Origin: an uncultured Actinomycetes bacterium
GTDB lineage: Bacteria > Actinomycetota > Actinomycetes > S36-B12 > CAIYMF01
Assembly: GCA_903918645.1 (NCBI GenBank)
Contig: CAIXFH010000207.1
Location: 1-32,643, forward strand
DNA length: 32,643 bases
Reading direction: 5' to 3'
Positions 16,067 through 23,473 of the stretch are shown here, in pieces (positions within the stretch are counted from its first letter, which is position 1; each line of letters starts with the position of its first letter). Made by a program: the position numbers and the translations under genes. Under the pieces are notes generated by a model. The model was not told the DNA's origin. It was given only the letters and a program-made list of their open reading frames with translations, and did no database searches.

Positions 16067-16804
16067 GTGATTACCGGGGTGGCATTCGTTCCCAGCACTC
16101 CGATGCTGCTGCCGGCGGTCTCGGCTGGTGCTTCGGGGGAGATCGAGTCGATGCGCGAGGCGGCGCTTGCAGCGTTGCGTCGGGCCTGTTCGTCTGGGCC
16201 GGAGCAGGTGTTAGTGCTCGGCGCTGGATCTGTGGGCCGAGACTCTTTGGCAAACGGGTTCGTGGCCTACGACTCCGGCATTGGCAGTGTTCGTGGCTTT
16301 GGTGTGCCGTTCGACGTGCCGCTTGACCCAGCGCAGCCGCCAGGCGACCACCCCCACCTCCCGCTCTCCTTGACTGTCGGCGCCTGGCTGCTCAGCCAGG
16401 TCGGCTGGCCAGGTGAACGCCGGGCGCTGGAGATCGATCCTGCTGCCGACGACCACACACTTGATCGGATCGCAGCAACAGTTGCCGATGACGTCCGGCG
16501 AACCGTGCTACTTGTTGTCGCAGACGGCTCGGCGGCGCGAAGTGAGAAGGCACCGGCATCGCTGCACCCAGACTCTGCAGCCTTCGACAGTTACGTCGCA
16601 TCTGCTCTGCGTGCAGGCAGTGCGGCTGATCTCATTGCCTTGGATCGCAGTGGGGCCGTAGAGGTTTCAGCTCAGGGTCGTCCAGCCTGGCGGGTTGCGG
16701 CACGCGCTTGTGCGGCGGGTGCGTCCTTCGACGCAGCGTTGACTATCGACGAAGCTCCCTACGGAGTCGGGTACTTCGTCGCGTCCTGGCTAGCCCGGAC
16801 CTAG
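16067..16804 (+). CDS. Class III extradiol dioxygenase subunit B-like protein
   Basis: This 245-aa protein resembles the LigB-like proteins commonly found between miaB and miaA in actinobacteria (the Rv2728c position). Visible features are the N-terminal ITGVAFVPSTPMLLPAVSAGASGE, a strand VLVLGAG, LPLSLTVGAWLL, and VLLVVADGSAARSEKAPASLHPDSAAFD. The N-terminal region reads STP, with no histidine where true class III dioxygenases coordinate iron, so a dioxygenase reaction is doubtful. The GTG at 16067 is chosen over the longer reading at 16034 because of the TAGGGT 7 nt upstream and the match of the N-terminus to the family. It ends 17 bp before the convergent LEA-like gene. The function of the family here is unknown. 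Confidence 0.75.
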   Translation: MITGVAFVPSTPMLLPAVSAGASGEIESMREAALAALRRACSSGPEQVLVLGAGSVGRDSLANGFVAYDSGIGSVRGFGVPFDVPLDPAQPPGDHPHLPLSLTVGAWLLSQVGWPGERRALEIDPAADDHTLDRIAATVADDVRRTVLLVVADGSAARSEKAPASLHPDSAAFDSYVASALRAGSAADLIALDRSGAVEVSAQGRPAWRVAARACAAGASFDAALTIDEAPYGVGYFVASWLART

Positions 16805-16821
16805 CGGCCCGTTCGATCCCG

Positions 16822-17373
16822 CTACTCGTTCGCCGAGTCGTCGATCGCGTCAATCACCGGGCTGGCCGCATCGGAAGAAGTGGCCGCGCTGGCTGAGCCA
16901 TTGCCGGTTAGTGAATCCAAGGCACCTTTGGTTTTGTCCGTGAGATCGGTCGACACGTCCTTGGCTTTGCCGCCTAGATCATTGGCAGCGCCGCGCGCCT
17001 TGTCGGTGATGTCATTGGCGGCACCCTTGGCTCGATCGACAACATCGCCCGCGGTTGCCTTGGCCTTGTCGATTAGCCCGTTGTCGCGCGCATCGTCGAT
17101 GGCGCCCTTCGCCTTCTCGGCGAGGTCGGTAGCGGTGGCCTTCGCTTTGGTCGCTACATCGCTGTCGAGTACGTCGTCGACCAGGGTCTTGGCAGTGTCG
17201 ACCACACCTTTGTCGCGGGCATCGTCGATGACGCCCTTTGCCTTGTCTGCGAGGTCGGTAGCGGTGGCCTTCGCTTTGGTCGCTACATCGCTATCGAGCA
17301 CGTCATCAACCAGGGCCTTTGCCTTGTCGAACATGCCGCTGACAGCGTCCTTGGCTTCGTCGATGTTGCTCAT
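16822..17373 (-). CDS. LEA-like amphipathic repeat protein
   Basis: The start is the ATG at 17373, with AAGGAG 5 nt upstream, giving 183 aa. The protein has no hydrophobic core and is almost wholly Ala, Lys, Asp, Thr and Val in amphipathic helix patterns (KAKATATDLADKAKGVIDDA, KGAANDITDKARGAANDLGG). Two 43-residue copies follow each other at about residues 21-63 and 64-106, and weaker 11-residue repeats continue to about 155. This composition fits LEA-like or CsbD-like stress proteins, which are disordered in solution and fold on drying or at membranes. No signal peptide is present, so it should be cytosolic. It is divergent from miaA, 63 bp away. The stress role is inferred from composition alone. 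Confidence 0.7.
   Translation of the reverse strand: MSNIDEAKDAVSGMFDKAKALVDDVLDSDVATKAKATATDLADKAKGVIDDARDKGVVDTAKTLVDDVLDSDVATKAKATATDLAEKAKGAIDDARDNGLIDKAKATAGDVVDRAKGAANDITDKARGAANDLGGKAKDVSTDLTDKTKGALDSLTGNGSASAATSSDAASPVIDAIDDSANE
17056..17313. repeat. 129-bp tandem duplication in the LEA-like gene
   Basis: Two 43-codon units stand side by side (17056-17184 and 17185-17313). They include a 42-bp stretch that is identical in both copies (17122-17163 and 17251-17292), so the duplication is recent or kept uniform by recombination. Confidence 0.88.
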
Positions 17374-17436
17374 TGCAGCTCCTTGAGGAATGTCCGCGTA
17401 CTGGCTCTGCACTGACCGTAGGACAAGATTGCTCCT

Positions 17437-18399
17437 GTGAACACCACAATTCGCAGGACCGATGCTGATCTGGACGTGAGCCACCTCACCTTCCCGGGCG
17501 TCGTAGTCGCGGTTGTGGGGCCAACGGCATCCGGGAAATCAGATCTTGCGCTCGCATTGGCCGCGAGATTGCCAGCAGAGGTGATCAACGCGGATTCGAT
17601 GCAGCTCTATCGCGGCATGGACGTAGGCACCGCGAAACTCACTCCTGTAGAACGTGCGAGCGTGACTCATCACCTGCTTGACGTGTGGCCAGTCACCTAT
17701 CCGGCGAATGTGGCTGAGTACCAAGGAGTTGCGCGAGGTGTAGTCGATGATCTGCTCGCGCGTGGACGCATACCCATCCTGGTCGGAGGCTCGGGGCTCT
17801 ACGTCCGTGCCGTGCTCGACCGACTCGACTTCCCTGGCACCGATCCTGACGTTCGTGCCCGAATTGAGGCAGAACTTGCTGACCTGGGAGCACCTGTCCT
17901 ACACGCCCGACTTGCCCTACTAGATCCTGCATCGGCGACCGCAATCCTGCCCACGAACGGCCGCCGAATCGTGCGTGCCCTCGAAGTGATCGAGATAACG
18001 GGAGGCGTCTTCACCGCTCGATTGCCCGAGCAAGACGACGTCTACTCGTCGGTTCAGATCGGTTTGGACGTGCCGCGTGCGGAGTTGGATGCGCGCATTG
18101 ATGCCCGAGTCGAACGGATGTGGGACTCAGGTCTGGTAGCTGAGGTTCGCGCGTTGATAGGCGATGGTCTGCGTGAGGGCATCACCGCGTCGCGTGCCTT
18201 GGGCTACTCCCAGGTGTTGCGGTTTCTGGGCGGCGAGTTGACCGAGAGCGAGGCGCGCGAGGAGACCAAGCGGGCAACTCGCCGTTTTGCACGACGTCAG
18301 GACACGTGGTTTCGTCGCGACTCACGCGTTGTGTGGCTGCCATACGACGCAGCGGACCTGATTGATCGCGCTCTGGTCGCCATCAATCAAGTCGCGTGA
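17437..18399 (+). CDS. miaA: tRNA dimethylallyltransferase MiaA
   Basis: This 320-aa enzyme transfers a dimethylallyl group from DMAPP to A37 of tRNAs reading UNN codons; MiaB then modifies the product. The P-loop is GPTASGKS (28-35). INADSMQLYRGMDVGTAKLTP, HHLLDVWPVTYPANVAEYQ, ILVGGSGLYVRAV and RRFARRQDTWFRR are all canonical. The GTG at 17437 gives a 20-residue N-terminal extension before the first strand. CAAGAT lies 7 nt upstream, so this start too may be leaderless, but the evidence is weak. It ends 7 bp before the convergent PIG-L gene. Confidence 0.96.
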   Translation: MNTTIRRTDADLDVSHLTFPGVVVAVVGPTASGKSDLALALAARLPAEVINADSMQLYRGMDVGTAKLTPVERASVTHHLLDVWPVTYPANVAEYQGVARGVVDDLLARGRIPILVGGSGLYVRAVLDRLDFPGTDPDVRARIEAELADLGAPVLHARLALLDPASATAILPTNGRRIVRALEVIEITGGVFTARLPEQDDVYSSVQIGLDVPRAELDARIDARVERMWDSGLVAEVRALIGDGLREGITASRALGYSQVLRFLGGELTESEAREETKRATRRFARRQDTWFRRDSRVVWLPYDAADLIDRALVAINQVA

Positions 18400-18406
18400 G
18401 GGCGCG

Positions 18407-19210
18407 CTAACGCGAAGCAGGGGCAGGGGAGCCAGACGTGCGCTCGATGTAGTACTCGGTGCCAAAGACGCGCTTGTATACCGGCTTCGGGATACGCAGG
18501 AATGCAGCCAACGTGCGATCACCTGAATCAGAGGTGGCTTGTGAGGCATGGGCTCTCATCGAGGCACGTTTGGCGTCAATGTACTTTCCAACGTTGACCC
18601 GGTGGGTGATGTCGGCCTTAGCCGAGAACGCGAGTTCGAATGTGGACGGATCGAACTCGGGTGGGAATCGGTACACGAGCCCCACGAGTTTGAGCCCGAG
18701 GACGATGAGGTCACGTGGTGCGGTTGCTTCGAATATGCGCCGTGTCCCGGCGAGTTCTGCCGCGCGTATCGACACTTCATGGCTCCGAATGTGATCGGGA
18801 TGCCCATACCCGCCGTGCCGGTCGTAGGTGACGAGTACGTCCGCCGATTCCTCGCGCAGGATCACCGCGAGGGCTTGTGCCGCCTCCTCGATGGAGGCGC
18901 GGCACAGGGTGAGCGGACCGCCAGCGACAGATGGAGCGTCGCCGTGCAAGCCCGAATCCGCGTACCCCAGATAGAGATGCCGCTGCACACCAAGTGCCCG
19001 GCAACTTTCATTGAGTTCACGGGCGCGAACGGCTGCGAGATCGTCGGAATGTTCACTTGACGCCAAGCCGGCACCACCGTCGGTGGCGACGACGAGGACC
19101 ACTCGAATGCCCTCGGCTACTGCTCTGGCCATAGTTCCTGAGGTGAGCAGCGCTTCGTCATCGGGATGCGCGTGCACAAACACGATCGTGTGCGCTCCGG
19201 TCCAAGGCAT
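18407..19210 (-). CDS. PIG-L/LmbE-family zinc deacetylase
   Basis: This 267-aa protein has the hallmarks of the PIG-L/LmbE family: HAHPDDEALLTSG at the N-terminus (His15, Asp18) and the distal zinc ligand in GYGHPDH (about 135-140). Members remove acetyl groups from GlcNAc-containing molecules, as MshB does in mycothiol synthesis and Mca does on mycothiol conjugates. Other landmarks are VVLVVATDGGAG, RARELNESCRALGV and LYLGYADSGLHGD. The spacing and length fit MshB/Mca-like enzymes. It is divergent from a GT4 glycosyltransferase 100 bp away, so the two may act on one glycoconjugate. No mshC or mshD lies nearby, so a mycothiol role is only one possibility. Confidence 0.85.
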   Translation of the reverse strand: MPWTGAHTIVFVHAHPDDEALLTSGTMARAVAEGIRVVLVVATDGGAGLASSEHSDDLAAVRARELNESCRALGVQRHLYLGYADSGLHGDAPSVAGGPLTLCRASIEEAAQALAVILREESADVLVTYDRHGGYGHPDHIRSHEVSIRAAELAGTRRIFEATAPRDLIVLGLKLVGLVYRFPPEFDPSTFELAFSAKADITHRVNVGKYIDAKRASMRAHASQATSDSGDRTLAAFLRIPKPVYKRVFGTEYYIERTSGSPAPASR

Positions 19211-19297
19211 GGGTCATCTTCTCGCAGTCCGAGCATGGGCGCCCGCTACCGCCGCTTGTGTGTCGAGTCGGTCGCCTCTGGCACCTACTCACGCCGG

Positions 19298-19303
19298 TAG
19301 GGT
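19298..19303 (+). promoter_or_regulatory. -10 hexamer of a leaderless promoter
   Basis: TAGGGT lies 7 nt before the ATG at 19311, with no Shine-Dalgarno between them. It supports starting the protein at 19311 and not at 19011. Confidence 0.55.
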
Positions 19304-19310
19304 CAACGAC

Positions 19311-20453
19311 ATGCGGATCGTCCATATCAGCGACTGCTATCCGCCGCGGCTGGGTGGTATTGAGACGCAGGTCCGGGCACTGGCCGTTCGCCAAGCAGCA
19401 GTCGGGCACGACGTTCATGTCATCACCTCAACTCCGGGCACGACGTTGCGTCGTGGAACCGAGAGCCTCGATGGCGTTTGGGTGCACCGGGTGACCTTCC
19501 CGATGCCGGCGGATCTGCCGATACATCCCCGCGTCGTGCATGAGATCAGAGCGCTGCTCGGCACCGGCGGTGCTGCGTCCGGCGCGGACGCGGTGCATGT
19601 GCACGGGGGAGTGGTGTCGCCGTTTGCGTATCCGGCTGCCAAAGTCGCGCGCGATCTGGGGCTCCCGACTGTTGTCACGATTCACGGTGTCTGGGCGCGC
19701 GTCTTCTCACCTCTTGCCAGACTCGCCGACCAGATCACCCACTGGACTCAATGGGGAGTAGCCCTTACTGCGGTCAGTGACGCAGCCGCGCTGCCCATCC
19801 GCCGCATCGTTGGTCCAGACATCCCGGTGACCCTGATTCCCAATGGCATCGACGTCGAGCAATGGCGCCTTACTCCTGTGGCGGGCGATCCCGACGAGGT
19901 GCGGTTGGTTGCTGTCATGCGACTGGCACCCAGAAAGCGGGCTCATGCGCTCGTAGGTATGACCCATGCGGCGAGCCGAGAGTTGCCGCAAGGCCGACGA
20001 CTTCGGCTCACGATCGTCGGCGACGGGCCCGCCCGTCGCCAGGTTCAGCGCTACATCGATAAGCACGGACTCGCACACGGGCGGTGCGCCGTTGATCTCG
20101 CTGGCCGGCTCTCTCCTGCGGATGTGAAGTCGACCTTGGCCGCGTCGGATGTGTTCATCGCACCGGCGCTGCTGGAATCTTTCGGAATCGCGGCGTTAGA
20201 GGCTCGCACTGCTGGATTACCGGTGTTGGCGTTCGCGCAGACCGGCATCTCGTCATTCATTCACGACGGAGTCGAAGGCCTGCTCGCCGTTGACGACGCC
20301 AGCATGATCTCGTCGATCGTTTCGATCGCATCCGATGATCTGCTGCGCGCAACGATAGCGGCGCACAATCGGAACACTGACCCCGATGAGTCGTGGCCGC
20401 AGGTTCTCGGGATCGTCGAGGCGGCCTATGCGCGTGCACGTTTGCTCGACTGA
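19311..20453 (+). CDS. GT4-family glycosyltransferase
   Basis: The 380-aa reading from the ATG at 19311 starts MRIVHISDCYPPRLGGIETQ, a textbook GT4 N-terminus with the glycine loop. A longer frame back to 19011 would overlap the divergent PIG-L gene. The acceptor half includes VHVHGGVVSPFAYPAAKVAR and TVVTIHGVW; the donor half includes VTLIPNGIDVEQW, LVAVMRLAPRKRAHAL, LTIVGDGPARR, and LLESFGIAALEARTAGLPVLAF with the E-x7-E donor motif. These enzymes retain anomeric configuration and work at the cytosolic face. MshA and the mannosyltransferases PimA/B belong to this family. The PIG-L deacetylase next door suggests a GlcNAc product, but the substrate cannot be read from the sequence. Confidence 0.88.
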   Translation: MRIVHISDCYPPRLGGIETQVRALAVRQAAVGHDVHVITSTPGTTLRRGTESLDGVWVHRVTFPMPADLPIHPRVVHEIRALLGTGGAASGADAVHVHGGVVSPFAYPAAKVARDLGLPTVVTIHGVWARVFSPLARLADQITHWTQWGVALTAVSDAAALPIRRIVGPDIPVTLIPNGIDVEQWRLTPVAGDPDEVRLVAVMRLAPRKRAHALVGMTHAASRELPQGRRLRLTIVGDGPARRQVQRYIDKHGLAHGRCAVDLAGRLSPADVKSTLAASDVFIAPALLESFGIAALEARTAGLPVLAFAQTGISSFIHDGVEGLLAVDDASMISSIVSIASDDLLRATIAAHNRNTDPDESWPQVLGIVEAAYARARLLD

Positions 20454-20559
20454 TTCACTGTTCAGCCTCATGGGTTTCAGGCCGGCTAATGCCGCGAGCA
20501 AGATCCGTGCGAAAAGTCACGACGGCCAAGCGCTGACGCGCCGAGCCGGCGACTGCCCC

Positions 20560-20565
20560 TAGGCT
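20560..20565 (+). promoter_or_regulatory. -10 hexamer of a leaderless dapF promoter
   Basis: TAGGCT lies 7 nt before the GTG at 20573 but only 1 nt before the GTG at 20567, so it favours 20573 as the start. Confidence 0.45.
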
Positions 20566-20572
20566 GGTGAAC

Positions 20573-21529
20573 GTGTCGGAATCGCAAAGCGCGCGTGAGG
20601 CTGCCCTCGAGAGTTTGGCTGGCCTCGTCGTCAGCAAAGGTCACGGCACCGGAAACGACTTTGTGATCGTTCCTGATCTGCATGATCGGTTGGTGCTCGG
20701 CATCGAGCAGGTTCGCGCTCTGTGTGATCGTCACCGAGGCATTGGCGCCGACGGAGTTCTTCGGGTGGCGCCCACCGAGTCCGAGCCGGAGGTCGCCGAC
20801 CAGACCAGCGCGGCAGCTTGGTTCATGGATTACCGCAATGCCGACGGTTCGATTGCAGAAATGTGTGGCAATGGAGCTCGAGTATTCGCGCAGTACCTTG
20901 TTCGTGCCGGGCTTGAACGGGGCACCGAGTTTGCCATCGCCACTCGTGGCGGTGTTCGCAACGTCGTCATACATGAGGAAGGCGACATCTCGGTTGAGAT
21001 GGGCATTGCGACAACACCGCGAGCGCGTGCGATGCCGGTGGTGTCGGTCGACAGTCAGAGTTGGACCGGCGTGGGTGTCTTGGTTCCGAACCCACATTGC
21101 GTGGTCTTTCTCGATGATGAGTCGTCTGCTCAGCGCTCCGATTCGCATGGAGATATTGGTCTTTCGAGCTCAGTCCTGTCACATCTGGATCTCTCCAACG
21201 CTCCCGATGTGGGTCCAGCGGCGGTTTTCCCAGATGGCGTCAATGTTGAGTTCGTGAGGCGCATCGGATCGATCGACTCACGACACTTGTTGATGCGGGT
21301 GCACGAGCGCGGAGTTGGCGAAACACTCGCCTGCGGAACCGGCGCCTGCGCAGTGATGTGGGCCGCTGCCGTTCGTGACGAGGCGCCCGAGGTTGTCGAG
21401 TACACAGTTGAGATGCCAGGTGGCACTGTCACGGTTCGACGTGATGCCGAGGGTCATCTGCACCTGCGCGGGCCGGCCGTCATCGTCGGATCAATCACCC
21501 TTGGTGCGCAGGTTGTCCCGCTGGTCTGA
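20573..21529 (+). CDS. dapF: Diaminopimelate epimerase
   Basis: This 318-aa enzyme interconverts LL- and meso-diaminopimelate for lysine and peptidoglycan. Both catalytic cysteines are present: Cys98 in EMCGNGARVFAQYL and Cys254 in ACGTGACAVMWAA. The substrate loop KGHGTGNDFVIV and HRGIGADGVLRV are canonical. GTG 20573 is chosen over 20567 because of the TAGGCT hexamer. An N-terminal extension of about 19 residues precedes the first strand. The stop codon (21527-21529) lies inside the first unit of a 13-bp tandem array, so the array begins exactly at the end of the gene. hflX follows, as in most actinobacteria. Confidence 0.96.
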   Translation: MSESQSAREAALESLAGLVVSKGHGTGNDFVIVPDLHDRLVLGIEQVRALCDRHRGIGADGVLRVAPTESEPEVADQTSAAAWFMDYRNADGSIAEMCGNGARVFAQYLVRAGLERGTEFAIATRGGVRNVVIHEEGDISVEMGIATTPRARAMPVVSVDSQSWTGVGVLVPNPHCVVFLDDESSAQRSDSHGDIGLSSSVLSHLDLSNAPDVGPAAVFPDGVNVEFVRRIGSIDSRHLLMRVHERGVGETLACGTGACAVMWAAAVRDEAPEVVEYTVEMPGGTVTVRRDAEGHLHLRGPAVIVGSITLGAQVVPLV

Positions 21530-21597
21530 GCCGCTGGTCTGAGCCGCTGGTCTGAGCCGCTGGTCTGAGCCGCTGGTCTGAGCCGCTGGTCTGAGCC
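21520..21597. repeat. 13-bp array starting at the dapF stop codon
   Basis: Six perfect copies of GCTGGTCTGAGCC run from 21520 to 21597. The first unit supplies the last codons and the TGA of dapF. Because the stop lies in the first unit, further copies cannot change the protein. Confidence 0.95.
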
Positions 21598-21607
21598 GCT
21601 TGTTGTG

Positions 21608-21639
21608 ACCCGGTTGTTAGGACCCGGTTGTTAGGACCC
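21608..21639. repeat. 14-bp array downstream of dapF
   Basis: Two copies of ACCCGGTTGTTAGG plus the first bases of a third follow the 13-bp array after 10 bp. The unit shares no obvious sequence with its neighbour, so the two arrays arose separately. Confidence 0.8.
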
Positions 21640-21680
21640 GCCCTGTCTGACTCGCAGTTGGGGAGCCGCGAACAGTATGG

Positions 21681-21709
21681 ATCTGGCACCAGATACAACG
21701 CTTTAAGCG
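21681..21709 (+). promoter_or_regulatory. Two inverted repeats upstream of hflX
   Basis: ATCTGG-CA-CCAGAT (21681-21694) and CGCTT-T-AAGCG (21699-21709) are both perfect inverted repeats and lie 55-83 bp before the hflX ATG. They may be operators or leader hairpins. No convincing -35/-10 pair was found. Confidence 0.4.
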
Positions 21710-21763
21710 AAACTCCGGGCGAGGTGGTGGTGAACGCCGCTCCCGTGCGACCCTTGACTCACG

Positions 21764-23275
21764 ATGACTGATGATTTTGCGGGCTCCGAACCTAAGCGTG
21801 CTGCCACGCCTGATCCAGCTAACGACGATGCACGCGCCTACAGCGACGGTGACACGTACTTCGAGGATGACGGCTTCGAATACAACGACGACGTCACGAC
21901 AGGTTCGCTCGATCGCTCAGATCGTGCAGCCCTGCGCCGGGTTAACGGCCTGTCAACCGAACTCACCGACGTTACCGAAGTCGAGTATCGCCAGATCCGG
22001 CTCGAGCGGGTGGTCTTGGTGGGAGTGTGGACCGAAGGCACGTTGCATGATGCCGAACGCAGCATCGAGGAACTGGCGCGGCTTGCCGAAACGGCCGGCT
22101 CGTTCGTCGTCGATGCAGTGATCCAGCGACGCGATCGCCCTGACCCCGCGACCTATATCGGATCGGGTAAGGCCAAAGAACTGCGAGACATCGTGGTCGA
22201 AACCGGAGCCGACACAGTCATTTGCGACGGTGAACTCTCACCTGGGCAACTTCGCCAATTGGAAGAGACAGTCAAGGTCAAGGTCGTCGACCGCACGTGG
22301 CTCATCTTGGACATCTTCGCCCAACACGCACGAAGTCGTGAAGGCAAGGCCCAGGTGTCCTTGGCACAGATGCAGTACCTGCTTCCCCGATTGCGCGGCT
22401 GGGGTGAATCGCTCTCCCGACAGGCGGGTGGTCGCGCTGGCGGTGTCGGTGGCGGTGTGGGTACACGCGGCCCGGGGGAGACCAAGATCGAAACTGATCG
22501 TCGAAGGATCAACGCTTCGATGGCCAGGTTGCGTCGTGAGATCAAGGAGATGAAGACCGCGCGCGACACCCAGCGTCGCGACCGTAAACGGCACGGTGTT
22601 CCCAGCGTGGTCATCGCTGGATACACCAATGCCGGAAAGTCCAGCCTGCTCAACCAGATCACGGGTGCTGGCGTACTCGTCGATGATTCGCTGTTCGCAA
22701 CACTTGACCCCACTGTGCGCAAAGCCGTCATGCCTAGCGGGCGCGATGTCACGGTCACCGACACCGTCGGATTTGTTCGGCACCTACCGCACCAACTAGT
22801 CGAGGCGTTTCGCTCAACTTTGGAAGAGGTAGCCGACGCTGATCTGATCGTCCACGTGGTTGACGGCAGTGACGAAGAACCCGAGGGCCAACTCACCGCG
22901 GTTCGCGGCGTGCTCGCCGACATCGGCGCCCAGCACGTGCCCGAGATCGTGGTGATTAACAAGGCTGATGCGGCCGATCATGAGGTGGTCTCGCGGATTC
23001 TGCGCCGCGAGCCGCATTCCATTGCGGTGAGCGCGCGAACCGGCGAGGGCATCGACAAGTTGCTTGCCCTGATCGAGTCGGATCTACCACACGCGCCTGT
23101 TCAGGTCGATCTGGTCATCCCCTATGACCGTGGCGATCTCGTGGCCAGGGCCTACCGGGAGGGTGAACTCGACGTGGTTGAGCACATCGAAGCCGGCACC
23201 CGGCTGGTCGGGCGCGTGGGTGAAGGTTTGGCCCGAGAACTCGCACTTGTGGGGTCGGCGCCCGAAGTTCGCTAA
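21764..23275 (+). CDS. hflX: GTPase HflX
   Basis: This 503-aa protein is the ribosome-associated GTPase HflX, which binds the 50S subunit and can split stalled ribosomes. The N-terminal domain has VLVGVWTEG, a linker helix and DPATYIGSGKAKEL. The Gly-rich loop GGRAGGVGGGVGTRGPGETKIETDRR (222-247) marks the family. The G domain has P-loop GYTNAGKSS (286-294), switch II DTVGFVRHLP and NKAD. An acidic, low-complexity extension of about 60 residues precedes the conserved part. The ATG at 21764 has no good Shine-Dalgarno. Position after dapF is conserved in actinobacteria. Confidence 0.96.
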   Translation: MTDDFAGSEPKRAATPDPANDDARAYSDGDTYFEDDGFEYNDDVTTGSLDRSDRAALRRVNGLSTELTDVTEVEYRQIRLERVVLVGVWTEGTLHDAERSIEELARLAETAGSFVVDAVIQRRDRPDPATYIGSGKAKELRDIVVETGADTVICDGELSPGQLRQLEETVKVKVVDRTWLILDIFAQHARSREGKAQVSLAQMQYLLPRLRGWGESLSRQAGGRAGGVGGGVGTRGPGETKIETDRRRINASMARLRREIKEMKTARDTQRRDRKRHGVPSVVIAGYTNAGKSSLLNQITGAGVLVDDSLFATLDPTVRKAVMPSGRDVTVTDTVGFVRHLPHQLVEAFRSTLEEVADADLIVHVVDGSDEEPEGQLTAVRGVLADIGAQHVPEIVVINKADAADHEVVSRILRREPHSIAVSARTGEGIDKLLALIESDLPHAPVQVDLVIPYDRGDLVARAYREGELDVVEHIEAGTRLVGRVGEGLARELALVGSAPEVR

Positions 23276-23473
23276 GACCTGAGGGATTTACTCGCAGTCG
23301 TGTCGAGGCCAGTTGCGCCCGTTTGGGGTGGCCTAACCGAATTGGGTGGTTCGGGCTGACTTGGCTCCCTTTGTTGGGCACACTTGCTTCATGGGAGACT
23401 GCTGGCCGAGCAGGGGTTAGTAGGCAGTCCAATCGGTGCCACCGCGCGAACGCCTTGGGGAGGGTGTGATTTT

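Noticed and set aside
19011-19310. N-terminal extension of the GT4 glycosyltransferase to 19011
   Set aside because: It would overlap the PIG-L gene by 200 bp, and the family N-terminus begins at 19311.
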